Positions 44,356 through 54,716 of a stretch of DNA of 64,000 nucleotides are shown here, in pieces (the stretch's first letter is position 1; each line of letters opens with the position of its first letter). The stretch is from Eutreptiella sp. 'Long Island Sound 2002'. Taxonomy: Eukaryota > Euglenozoa > Euglenophyceae > Eutreptiales > Eutreptiaceae. The position numbers and the translations under genes are program-made. The notes below the pieces were generated by a model. It saw nothing but the letters and a program-made list of their open reading frames with translations, made no database searches and was not told where the DNA came from. The DNA lies in contig OZ038381.1 of the NCBI GenBank assembly GCA_964036045.1, forward strand, positions 148,747,596 through 148,811,595, written 5' to 3'.

Positions 44356-47071
44356 ATCCCTGCACCTATAGGTCCTGCGAGTCCAGTGTCGGAGACGACG
44401 AAGGACCTCGCGGCCGACCTGCTGCGCGGGTGCGAGTCGGACGAGGGGGAGGATTGGTGCAGGAGGGCGGGGCACAGGGAGAAGCCGCAGCGGGAGAAGA
44501 AAAGGACGGCGTCCTGGGACCTGCACTGAGGGGATGTGAGAGCCCTTGGTATGTAATTGCATGCGTAAGTGTTTTCTTCTGCTGCTGTGCTTCTTGAGAA
44601 TTTAACTCTGATCCTTGCTGTCTGTATTCAGTTCTCGGCAAGAGGGAAAGGGGAGAGGAGCCCTTGGAGAAGTGGGCCCGTGAGAAGGAGCGAAGCCCAA
44701 GCCCAAGTCCTGAACGCCAGCTTCTTGGATAAGGCTCGCCAAGCCCCCAGCCCCAGTCGCCGGTGGTCACCCCGACCCCGACAGACGTGTTGATGGAGGA
44801 GGGGGAGGAGGAGGAGGCAAAGAAAACGGAGGAGGAGAAGGGGAAGGGGAAGGACACCGAGACTGCGGAGGCGGAGGGTGGGCGGAAGGGGGCAGAAGCG
44901 GGGGGCGGGGGGGTTGCCAAGCAACCGGAGGGGGTCACAACGAGGAGCCGAAGCACAGCAAAACGCCGAGTGACGGACACGGGGGCGGGGGAGGAGGAGG
45001 GGCAACGGGCGGTGGTGGAGCGGCCGCATTTTGTTATGGGAATCACCTCCAGATCGTGGAGTCCACGATTGGGGAAGGCCAGGGGGAGAAAACGAAGGTG
45101 GATATTGAGGCGGACACCTGCCTGGGGGAGTACAAGGGGGAAAGGATTGAAGGGACGGCACCGGATTGCCTGACGGGTAGGGGGGATCAGATTTTGTGCA
45201 TCAAGGGCGGAGGGGCAGATTCAAAGACTGGGAGGGGGGTTTGGGTGGACGGGGATAAAAGGGGGATTATTCTGAGCCGTATCAACGCTCGCCCTCGCCT
45301 GGAGGATTGCGACGTGATCATCCACCTGGATGACGGTACCTCCAGGGTTTACACCCAGCGGGAGGTGAAGGCGGGTACCGAGCTGGCCATGTTCTATGGC
45401 GTAGATTATCTGTTGCCCCCTTCGCCTCCACCTGCTGATGCTGCTGACCCTGATAAACCAGCTGCAGAAGGTTCCAACCAGCAAGTTCTAACCACCCCGA
45501 ACATTCTTCCCAGCGCCTCTGCCCTGCCTGCAGGGCACCTGTATGCTGATGACGGGTCCCTGGTGGGTCGCCAGTATTTTTCTTCGAAGGTGACCTACCC
45601 CAGCCAGGCCACCGTGACCCATGTTGATGGGGGGCAGTTTATTGTCAGGAAGGGGGACGCGGTGCGTCTGCTGTGGTCCGAGATGGGGGGGCCGCACTTG
45701 ACACAGGTTGAAAGCAAGACCTGTTGTTTCAAGAGGAACTGGCGGAAGGGGAGGTTCGTCACGCCGTTCACCAAGGTCTGGGCTGACCAGAATTCTTTGG
45801 GGGGCGACTTCATCACGGCTGGATCGCGACTTGCAGGCGTTTACCCTCCCTGGCTTTGTTACGAGTTTGAGGAAGCTGCTCCTGGGGGTGTCGTAGAAAT
45901 GGTGTTTGTGGGTGGTAAGTGGGAAGTGATTTCGGTGCAGAATAGGAAGGACGTGTACGGCCAAACGGGTCAGTGGCTGCAGGTCGGAATCGACCTCAGG
46001 GGGTATGATGCGGAATACCAAGCTGCAGCGTGTGGTATCCGCCAGCAGACATTTTTTGTCCGGGCAGAGAGGGCTATGGGTGTCGACAGCCGGTGGGGGG
46101 CGACGCTGGAGTGGGCTGAGTGGCGGGCAGAGCACCTGGTAGCTCCGCCTGGCAAAAAAATCATCAAGACCCAGGACAAGTCCGTGTACGAGAGGGTGAA
46201 GGACAGGGTGTATGGGCATGTCATTTGCAGGGTTGATGGTCATTGCATTAAGCTCGTCGACGGCAGTGGAGGGACTGGGGGAGGGATGGGCCACTGCATC
46301 TCGGTCCTTGCCGGGCGCAGCAAGGATTTGACGGGGAAGTCCAGCTGTTTTCTGCTGGTCTGGGAAGCTGGAGGCTTGGATTCGCTGAGGATCAGGCGGA
46401 TCTGTCAGGTGGTGCTGGACAGGGCGCTGGCTAAGATGCCTGATCTGCAGTCGCGGATCGAGCATTGGGGAAAGAGCTCGACCGTCAGCCCCCCCTGCGG
46501 CGTTGAGCCTGACGAGCCCAAGGCAAAGAGGGCTCGTGTCGATGGGGGTCCGTACCGTTGCACGTTTGCAACGGCAAATTTTTTTCAAGAGTTCATTCGT
46601 AGGGGGTCGTTGCCGGTGCAGGGAGCAGGTTTCAAGCAGCAGTTTGCTGTTCGGAATCCAAGTTTTTGTTGGACAACCGTGTCCCAGTTTGTTGTTTGGG
46701 GGGGGAAATGGCAGATGAAGAGGTCTGTCCACGTTCGGAAGGCGAAGGCTGAGGTGGAGGAGATGCTCAGCAAGGGCAATCCGACGCAGTGGCTCCTGCC
46801 ACCAGAAAAGGCCGTCCCCTATCTCCCCCTCGCTCTGGTCGACTCCGACCAGTGCAGCCCCCCTTTCACCTTCTGTCGGCCCGACTCCAAGGGCCGACTC
46901 AGCAGTTTTGAAGCCTTCTGGGTCCCGGACGTCAATCAGAAGCGGCTTGCAGGGGGTAGGAACTTTCGGCCGGTGGAGCGGGCAACCGAAAAGGGGGGAA
47001 CCACCCAAGTTGCATGGGTGGTCTATCTCCCCGATGAGACCGCCATTGGGTTGGAGGATCAGTGGGAGTAA
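44356..47071 (+). pseudogene. SET-like domain gene, first copy, N-terminus broken
   Basis: Exon 1 (44356-44548) has lost its ATG (ATC) and carries a TGA at 44527. An 83-base intron follows, 44549-44631 (GTATGT...TTCAG). In exon 2 a one-base deletion near 45045 shifts the frame. From 45056 to 47071 a 671-codon frame is open. It starts inside the SET-like domain (45104-45412: YKGERIEG, ILSRINAR...DCDVIIH, VKAGTELAMFYGVDY). SET domains transfer methyl groups to lysines. The canonical NH pair is NA here, so activity is uncertain. The remaining roughly 530 residues contain no recognised family. The N-terminal part before the SET domain is Glu/Lys-rich. The gene lies between inverted satellite arrays. 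Confidence 0.65.
44549..44631 (+). other. Spliceosomal intron in the first SET-like gene
   Basis: 83 bases, CTTG|GTATGT to TATTCAG|TTCTC, same length and position as 59464-59546. A pyrimidine-rich tract precedes the acceptor. In the second copy splicing joins the two frames in phase. Confidence 0.65.
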
Positions 47072-47081
47072 CCCTAATTGG

Positions 47082-47107
47082 AAGCGCTAGAAGTTTTTCT
47101 AGTGCTT
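47082..47107 (+). terminator. Stem-loop after the SET gene stop
   Basis: AAGCGCTAGAA pairs with TTCTAGTGCTT (one G-T pair) around a short T-rich loop, 11 bases past the stop codon. Conserved and longer at 62017-62046. It may mark an mRNA 3' end, but no U-run or processing signal proves this. Confidence 0.35.
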
Positions 47108-47891
47108 GCATTGTGAAGTGGTTTGGGCAGTGATATGATGGCGTGTGTAGTGGCAGAGCACATCGCCGGACCAAGACTGAGATCTGAACCCACGCATTGC
47201 AGGCTCCGCGATTTTCTTCTACGGCGGGGGGGTCAGCAGACTGCTGTTTGCTTGGCAAATTTTACCCTTGACACCGGTTCCCGGACCCAGATATAATATT
47301 GAAAGGCCAGGCTCCATTGCATTCTGTTCCTTTCTCTGCGCGGTGAATTCTGTTTGACCTCCTACTGACCTCCTACCTGATACGCGCGGGTCTAGCCCTG
47401 TGACTTTCTCTTTGGCGCTTTTGGGTTGTTTGTTCATTTTTTTGAGCCAAAGGGCACCCTATTTCGTCTCATTTGACCTGATCTTGACCGGATCCCATTG
47501 CTTACTTTCCATCTGGTTCCACCAGGTGGGACATATTGCAGGTACAGGTACTTGTTTCTGTTACGGCAGGTGTTGTTACAACACGCTTTTTTTTAGGTTC
47601 AAGGGTATTATTCAGATCTACCCCAATTCGTCTGATTTGACTGGTTTGACCGGACCGAACCCTTTTCATTTGTCTAACCTTGAGAGTAATGGCTGATACA
47701 GGCTACAAAGACACCACAGCCACAGTGCGTTTGCGTCGTTTGCTTCTTGGTTGCGTGGGTGCGGTTAAGGGAACTCACATTTTGAACCCAAATGGGTTGA
47801 AGAGAATTATACAGACCCAACCCGAGTTGTAAGTGGGCGTGAACGTTGTTCCTGACCTTAAAAACAGGTCAAAAGGGACCTGGGAAACAGC

Positions 47892-48064
47892 GCTGGCCAA
47901 TTAGTGCAGGTAAGGCAGCTACCGAGGCTAGGGGAAGGTACGTGACGCCACAGATGTGCCGATCTTGTGTGGTCACACCCCGGGAACCTCGAGTGCCAGA
48001 GGGTCCCCCTACAGGGGGGCGATAACCAAGCTACCGCACCCTCTGGGCCGAATCCCAGACAGCG
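47892..48064 (+). ncRNA. Structured RNA-like block, SET module copy 1
   Basis: Starts GCTGGCCAATTAGTGCAGG and continues TAAGG, so it contains a perfect 5' splice-site consensus CAG|GTAAG. The 3' half holds a 9-bp stem (47996-48004 with 48038-48046), an inner hairpin CCCCC-TACA-GGGGG, the loop CGATAACCAAGCTAC and the tail CGAATCCCAG. Covariation with the LINE copy supports the stem. Not matched by me to any known snRNA, SRP, RNase P or ribozyme family. Confidence 0.6.
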
Positions 48065-48352
48065 GGTTTTGTTTCCAGGTTACCGGCCAGTTTTTATGGT
48101 TTACCCCCACGTGCTTATAAGTGTCAGTTAGCGTTGTCATCATGAAGCCTGATTCTGACTCCCCATATGTTTCTCCCCTTTAACCCAAGTGTGAACAAAT
48201 GCTAGTGGATCCTTGAAAATGATGCACTGGATTCGCACATTTTACTTGCTCAATCCTTCTGCTATTGATTTGTTTCGTTCCCTTGCCTGTCATGCGTGGG
48301 CCTGTGAATGATTCATGATTCAATCACCAATTGAGTTGATGCCCGTCGTACA

Positions 48353-48660
48353 TCAGACGCCCCAGTGTTCCCCCCTTTTACCCCTGTATCTCCCCCCCAC
48401 GCTCCCCCCCCCGGGCCCTCCCAAACCTCCCCTCCAACCCCCCCGAGCCCCCCAACCCCTCTCCCCCCTAAGCCCCTCCAGCCTTTTCAAACATCCCCCT
48501 CCCCCGCCCCCCCCCCCCGCACCCTCCTCCCCGCCCCGGCCCTCCCCCAATTCCCCCTCCGACCCCCCAAGCCCCCCAACCCTCCCGCCTTGCATCCCTC
48601 CCCTCCCCCCCAGCTCAGCCCTCACCTCCCCCTCCACCCCCCTCATCCCCCCGCATCCTT
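48353..48660. repeat. C-rich pyrimidine tract
   Basis: About 300 bases almost entirely C, T and CCCC runs on the plus strand. The proline-rich frames it creates are composition artefacts. The minus strand has many G-runs able to form G-quadruplexes. Absent from the second module. Confidence 0.75.
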
Positions 48661-48683
48661 CAAGGCTGGGGAGGGCAACGCGA

Positions 48684-49685
48684 CGGTAGCCTATCAAGTT
48701 CGTGCATCAGAGGCCCCGGGTAGATCAATAGTCAGGGAGTAGCCTATCAAGTTCGTGCATCAGAGGCCCTGGTAAATCAATAGTCAGGGGGTAGCCTACC
48801 AAGTTCGTGCATCAGAGGCCCCTGATAAATTGATCGTCAGGGGGTAGCCTATCAAGTTCTTGCATCAGAGGCCCTTGGTAAATTGATAGTCAGGGGGTAG
48901 CCTATCAAGTTCGTGCATCAGAGGCCCCCGGTAAATCAATAATCAGGGGATAGCCTATCAAGTTCGTGCATCAGAGGCTGCTGGCAAATCAATAGTCAGG
49001 GGGTAGCCTATCAAGTTCGTGCATCAGAGGCCCTTGTTGACTCAATAATCAGGGGGTAGCCTATCAAGTTCGTGCATCAGAGGCCCCCGGTAAATCAATA
49101 ATCAGAGGGTAGCCTGTCAAGTTCGTGCATCAGAGGCCCTTGTTGACTCAATAATCAGGGGGTAGCCTATCAAGTTTGTGCATCAGAGGCCCCCGGTAAA
49201 TCAATAATCAGGGGGTAGCCTATCAAGTTTGTGCATCAGAGGCCCCCGGTAGATCAATAGTCAGGGGGTAGCCTATCAAGTTCGTGCATCAGAGGCCCTT
49301 GTTGACTCAATAATCAGGGGGTTGCCTATCAAGTTCGTGCATCAGAGGCCCCCGGTAAATCAATAATCAGGGGGTAGCCTATCAAGTTCGTGCATCAGAG
49401 GCCCGTGGTAAATCAATAGTCAGAGGGTACCCTATCAAGTTCGTGCATCAGAGGCCCTGGTAAATCAATAGTCAGGGGGTGGCCTATCAAGTTCGTGCAT
49501 CAGAGGCCCCCAGTAAATGAACAGTCAGGGGGTAGCCTATCAGGTTCGTGCATCAGAGGCCCTTGGTAAACCAATAGTCAGGAGGTAGCCTATCAAGTTC
49601 GTGCATCAGAGGCCCCCGGTAATTCACTAGTCAGGGGGTAGCCTGTCAAGTTCGTGCATCAGAGGACCTTTGTGAATCAATAATG
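48684..49685. repeat. 53-bp satellite, R orientation, about 19 units
   Basis: Units read GTAGCCTATCAAGTTCGTGC, opposite to the array at 42742-44345, so the first SET module is bracketed by inverted arrays. Spacers vary between CCCCCGGTAAATCAATA and CCCTTGTTGACTCAATA types. The last unit contains CCTTTGTGAATCA, the complement of the TGATTCACAAAG at 44326-44337 in the unit nearest the SET gene. Confidence 0.9.
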
Positions 49686-49934
49686 GAGGTTGGCCTCTCA
49701 CGTTCATCTCTAGTTGTAGGCATGTCCATCTTAATGCTTTTGCTCTGCGCAATCTGCGATGTCGGCTGGAGCATGGTGGGGCTGACCATAGTCTTTTGTG
49801 GTCTCGTTTCGGCCGCTGTTGTTCTCTCCCTTCTCCATCGGACGCATCGTAGACACCACCAACGGCGGCGAAGATGCTCACCGTGTCGACTACTACACAA
49901 GGGATGATGTGCGAGGAAAGAGATCCCCATTTTC

Positions 49935-52900
49935 GTGTCACTCCTCGCCAGAACCCTCGTTCTGTGTGTGCCTAAGGATATCAGCGATGCTGCCATCTCA
50001 GATCTGGTGAGGATCATCACTGGTGTGCCCGTTCATGATCAGCGAATTTGTAGAGTTTCACGCAGAACCGGTACCTGGGTCCGTAACGAACGAGTTCTTG
50101 TCCTGTTCCGTCTCCGCGGTGGTGTTGCATGGAACTGCATCCCGCTGCAGGATCAAACCGCAGACTTCCTTCGAACCAACTTTTGGTCCCTCCACGCGTC
50201 CATGGGCCACCCCACCACCGCCCAGATGACCGTGCTCTTTAAGGGTGTATATGCCGATCCATTTTGTGCGACCTTGAGATCTGTTTCTGCATCAATGTTG
50301 GAAAAGATCAAAACGGAACCCGCGGAAGTGGCAGTTTCAAGCAGTGATGTGCTAGGCCCAGAAGCTCTGAGAAGCCCTTCGAATGGTGCATCATCCAGAC
50401 CTGCCCCCGTAAGAAACCCCCCTGCCATCTTATCTCCAACCCCGGCATCTGACTCGGGACCCACGGAATCTACAGATCGGGCCCCCTTAATTAAGCATGA
50501 GTTTAGTTCCGCCCAGTCACCGCGTTCTGATCCTAAACCTCATCCCGACATCCCCCCCCCCCCAAACGCGTGAAACGCGAAGCCCATTGTCCCTCCGAGC
50601 ACTCTCCCCGACCTGGAGACGAGGTCGGCTGCACCTTCCGGTCCCACACCGAAGCTGTTGCATACCTGAATAAGATTCGGGGGAGTTGGCAATACATAAC
50701 AGCGTTACCAGCAAGTCTGCAGGGGGGAGTAATCGGGCACGTATTGGTTGTCGCATTTGGGGACGCCTAGAACAACACGGGCCCCTAAAGGAGACCAGTA
50801 GAGCTCGCCCAGAAAAGCAGCCCGGGCCTCTCACGAAGTCTGATTTGTGTCCATATGGTGCAACGCTAACCCATGATCCTGGCACGGGCCTGTGGAAGCT
50901 AACCGAGTGTAATTGGGACAACTCTGACCATTGGTGGCCTGACGAGGAGGAGGCCCCCCCACTGGACAAATCAGCCCTCCCTGATGAGCTCTGGCACGAC
51001 ATTGAGCGGGCGTAGGAGCACCGTGAAATGCCGGGGCAAATTCTTGTAAATTTGAGAAAGAAAAAAAGCGAGGACACGTACCCAGCAATCAAAGGGTTTT
51101 CAACAGAGCACATCAGAAATTTTTTCAAGTCCATCGAACGCAAGATGGGCCCAAATGATCTTGCACGTTTGATTAACCACCTGAAAATGCTCAAACAGGC
51201 AGATCCTGCCTGGTATTTCAATCATGAAGCCCCTGACCCAGTCACTGGTGTTGTACAAAGATGGTTTTTTATGACGCCAGAGCAAGTAAGAAACGCCAGA
51301 AAATATGCACAAGTCGTTTTTTGAAGATAACACGTACAAATCGAATCGGTACGGCGAGGCATTGGCCCTGTTTTGCGGTATCAACGAACGTGGCGAAACC
51401 CTTCTCCTGGCTCAGCGCTGCATGCCAAGCAGTGAAAGAGCAGAGTATTATGAGTGGCTCTGGCAGGAGTGGATAAAGGCAACCGGTTGTGCACCCCGCG
51501 TTTTGTTCAGTGATGCTGCATACGCCCTGTTGGGGTCCGTTCCCAGAGTTTTCCCCCCGGACCGAACTGCTCACTTCCTCTGCCTTTTTCACATTTACAA
51601 AAATCTTACCGAAAACTGCCGAAACTCCCTCGAGCAACACGATTCCACTGCTCTTGAGAGCGCCATCCGACAGGTTCAGGAGTGCCCAGATAAGGACGCT
51701 GCTGATATTCTCTGGCGCGAAATTCTGGAGGACCCCCGCTGGAAAACGGTCCAGGACTACCTTGGAGTCAGATCCCCCCTACATCGTCTTGACCGTTGGT
51801 GTGTTGCATGGCAGGTAGAAGTTTTTACCTTCGGCTGCAAGTCCACACAGAGGGCTGAGTCTTTGAATTGCCGCATAAAGCGCCACCTAACTGCAAGAAA
51901 AGGTTACTACCACATTTTATTATCCGTTTTGCACTTGCTCTCCAAGGAGGGCTATAAACTTGAATATACTGAAATGGTGAATCACCGGCACGCCAATCAC
52001 CAAATAGCTAACCAAGCCTTCCCATTCTATGTCAAGTTCGTTTCAGGCAAGGTGACAAGCTGCGCGTTTGATAGAATGCTCCAGCAGATGAATGCTTCAA
52101 CTGCGTACCTCGTGTATGAGTATGACATGTCCAGGGAGGCCCAATATATAGTTGCCAACAGGGCGGCACCCTTATGGAACTATGATCGACAGTGTCACGA
52201 TTCACTTGAGACGGAGTTGGTAGACCTACCGTGATTCTGTGCGATCACCAATCGTGTGCACCAAATCCAAGGCAAAAATATAGTTTATGAGGTAAAGCGA
52301 AGTGAATCCAGCTGCACTTCGCGTTACATGAACTGTGCCAATTATGTTTGTCTGTTCGAGCCATTGGCTGAGGATGGTTCCTATACGAAGTTTTGGTGTA
52401 GTTGTGGACTTGATGTCCGAGGCGGGCATCCATGTCGTCACTATTTTGCTGTTTTGCATCATTGGTCATCTTCAGTCGGCTTCCATCTTGGGTTGTTCAA
52501 TCCAATTTTTGTTTTAAAACAATTTCAGACTGCAACTGAGGTCCTTGTCAGTGCCAAATGCAGCAGCCAACGCCTCCCCCTACCCACAGTGCAGGTACCC
52601 GTGGCAATCCATGCTACAGACGCTGACATTATATTGACCGACAAATCCTCATGGGCTGATTTGGCAGCCAGAACGAAACGCGAGCAGATTGTCCGCTCCC
52701 TTGGGAACCTGCAGTCCCGGATGCGTCAATATATAACTAATGTGGATCGAGTGGCAACTCATCTTTCCGACCAGGGACAGGATGCAGGGGCCTTTCTCGA
52801 AGAAGAGGAGAGGCTACTGAACCGATTTGTGGACATGCGTGCCTCCTACACAGGTCCATGTGGCAGGTGCACAAGCACCACGACCTGTTCCCCCGCCGGT

Positions 52901-53142
52901 GGCCGCCAAGCGAACCATGCAGCCAACTGTCAGGAAGGCCGCTAAGCGAGGGGATGGTCCAAAGGGTGCTACAAAGGGAAAAGGTAGGGGTCAGGGTAGG
53001 GGTAGCGGTCCGCCGCTGAAGGAAGAGCTGAATACTGCCCTTGAGTTTTCAGATGCGCTAACCACGGTGAATGAGGCTCCTGGGGGCCTGAGTGCGCAGC
53101 AGGCCGCGTGTAATGATCATTTGCATGCACACATTCACAATA
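49935..53142 (+). pseudogene. MULE transposase (zinc finger, DDE, SWIM), broken
   Basis: Order: N-terminal region from 49935 with two PsiKxE (SUMO-site-like) motifs; FAR1/GCM-like finger at about 50640-50960 (FRSHTEA, then CPYGATL...W.L...H); transposase core 51028-52230. Catalytic residues are Asp 51326 (DNTYKSN), Asp 51512 (FSDAA, followed by CLFHIYKN) and Glu 51857 (QRAESLN). The SWIM finger CxC...CxH lies at 52397-52441. A basic Gly/Lys-rich tail is in another frame from 52827. Damage: frame change between 50573 and 50686, TAG near 51013, an extra T in a T-run at 51317-51322, TGA at 52232, and a frame change near 52850. It would cut and paste the MULE. Introns cannot be excluded for some frame changes. 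Confidence 0.75.
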
Positions 53143-54484
53143 CAGGGGGTGGTAATAGTTCATATATGCAGCGGTTGGTAAAAGGTGATTTTAGACGTGT
53201 TTTTCATGCAGCGGTTGGTAAAAGGCTGGTGTTTTTCCATGTGAAGGTTGGTACCGACATCCTCTTCTCTTGATTACCTTAATGTTTCTTTGTATTTGTA
53301 CAACACTAGTACTATTTCTCTCTCCCCGCTTTTTCGAAACAATACACTTTTTTTTCTACACCTTGCACTCTTGCTATTTGTGTAAAATGTTTTATCTCTT
53401 TTTTTTCCTTCAAAACCTGCTCTCCTTTTTGTGCTGAAAAACCTACACTGTTTCTTTATGTCACTCACTTCTGCATTCAAAATGCCGTTTTTTTTTACCT
53501 ACTGAAATATTGTTTGTTTTTTTTTGTCACTGACTTCTATGTTGAAAATCCAGATTTTTTTTATATTGTTTTCCTTCTCTGAAGTGGTCAGAGTTCCTGT
53601 TTTTTTATGAACCACCATTGCCGTGCGCAACTCGCGTGAATTAGGAAAAATGCCCACAAGTCAGACACTGTAGAAGGCAGCCGCTCAGTCGTGATCTTCT
53701 TGAGACAACCCATCTTGTGCCTGGGACGAAAGTTTGCAGCCCATTGGCGGTCCAAAACAGGAGCAAGACCAGGCCCATGAGACCTCTCAGCGACTGTTCT
53801 TCCAAGCGCCGCAATGGTGTCCAGGTCAATCACGGCAGCCTCATACTTCAACTCTTTGATGAACTTCAGAATGGTCAGCTCCTCTGTGCGGCTGAGAACT
53901 GAGTTGGTGCCGTACCCTTCCAGTGGCTCACCCTCCTGCACCTTGCCAGCCCAGGTGCGGAGCGTGTTAAGGGGCGGCGCTTGACACCCGTAACGCAGCA
54001 CAACGTGGTTGTAGTTACCTTCCAGGAACAGTTGCACACAAAGGGACTTTTGCGACGGCGTCCACTCTAGCCAAGTCCTCGGCGCTGAGCTCTTGTATTG
54101 ACGGGCCTTAGAACTGGTGGAGACCTTCTTGCTCTGGGACTGCGACACCACTGCAGCCAGAGCGTCGTTCATGGACTGGCCTCCCTTTGTGAGGAAGGGC
54201 TGCATGACTGAAGACAGAAAAATTATGAATGTTATTGATCATTATTGTTACTATCATCATTATTACTACTATTATGAACACAGAAGCGCAACAGAGCGCG
54301 ATACAAAAGCCTCTGTTCTCCATTCCCAAATTTGACCAATCCCGGAATACATCTGTGCGGTTTTAGTTCGTTGCTGCAGCGGTTCGTAACAGCAGGCGGT
54401 TTCTACATGCAGCAATTCGGAACACCACCCATACGAACTGCTACAAAACGAACCTTTACACTTACGAACTATTACCACCCCCTG
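53143..54484 (-). mobile_element. Pogo-like DNA transposon with 19-bp TIRs and TA target duplication
   Basis: CAGGGGGTGGTAATAGTTC at 53143-53161 is repeated as an exact reverse complement at 54466-54484, flanked by TA on both sides (53141-53142 and 54485-54486). CAG-starting TIRs with TA duplication are typical of pogo/Tigger elements. It is 1342 bp and encodes only a DNA-binding part of a transposase, so it is non-autonomous. A 20-base direct repeat (about 53166-53185 and 53205-53224) lies next to the left TIR. Confidence 0.85.
53588..54205 (-). CDS. Truncated pogo/CENP-B-like transposase N-terminal domain
   Basis: 205 codons from an ATG at 54205. Residues about 45-90 (EWTPSQK...YGCQAPPLNTLRTW) resemble the Psq-type helix-turn-helix. 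Residues about 100-175 (LSRTEELTILKFI...RQWAANFRPRHK) resemble the CENP-B-type helix-turn-helix that follows it in pogo/Tc5-like transposases. The DDE catalytic domain is absent; the frame ends before it. It would bind the TIRs but not cut. The frame itself is unbroken. Confidence 0.6.
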   Translation of the reverse strand: MQPFLTKGGQSMNDALAAVVSQSQSKKVSTSSKARQYKSSAPRTWLEWTPSQKSLCVQLFLEGNYNHVVLRYGCQAPPLNTLRTWAGKVQEGEPLEGYGTNSVLSRTEELTILKFIKELKYEAAVIDLDTIAALGRTVAERSHGPGLAPVLDRQWAANFRPRHKMGCLKKITTERLPSTVSDLWAFFLIHASCARQWWFIKKQEL

Positions 54485-54486
54485 TA

Positions 54487-54626
54487 TGGTTGACTCGGTT
54501 GAGCAGTTTGATACTCACTTGGCTCAGTTGTATGCTCGGACTGCATGTGGGGAACAACTTTCGGCAGCTGAGTTGCATCAGTGTAAGCAGCTTTTGGAGT
54601 GGCGGGCTCAAGTGTCGAAGAACTAA
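54487..54626 (+). pseudogene. C-terminal end of the MULE frame, downstream of the pogo insertion
   Basis: If the pogo-like element and one TA are disregarded, the frame ending at 53142 continues in phase from 54487 for 46 codons to TAA 54624-54626. The segment is rich in Gln, Leu and charged residues and looks helical. This continuity shows where the element entered. Confidence 0.6.
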
Positions 54627-54716
54627 GGACATTTCAAATTTCATGTCTGAGTTTATGTTCCATGCCTTCAGGGTTTGCCTGTGTGAGGTTGGGTTTGCCA
54701 CTGCTGAGGTCTGAGG

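Larger units (their letters stand above)
47072..48298 (+). other. Conserved 3' noncoding block of the SET module
   Basis: Aligns with 62028-63235 almost without gaps, then homology stops abruptly. It contains a stem-loop just after the stop codon (47082-47107), a TATAAT-like stretch near 47290, a small frame at 47400-47696 matched at 62319-62633, and the structured block at 47892-48064. Confidence 0.6.
49690..54626 (+). mobile_element. Mutator-like element (MULE), interrupted by a pogo-like transposon
   Basis: A transposase with N-terminal zinc finger, DDE core and SWIM finger is encoded between the satellite array and the 21-bp minisatellite. Its last coding stretch is split by the insertion at 53143-54484. 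No terminal inverted repeats of the MULE itself were found, so outer limits are approximate. Confidence 0.7.

Noticed and set aside
48315-48742. Proline-rich open frames and a Gly-rich antisense frame
   Set aside because: They arise from a 300-base C-rich tract with almost no sequence complexity and are absent from the second module.
48684-49685. CRISPR-like array of regularly spaced repeats
   Set aside because: Repeats are contiguous 53-bp units with only slightly variable parts, not identical repeats separated by unrelated spacers, and the context is eukaryotic.
49683-49907. Small hydrophobic protein with two membrane-like segments
   Set aside because: The frame overlaps other open frames on both strands, has no homologue within the window, and starts in satellite sequence; nothing but hydrophobicity supports it.
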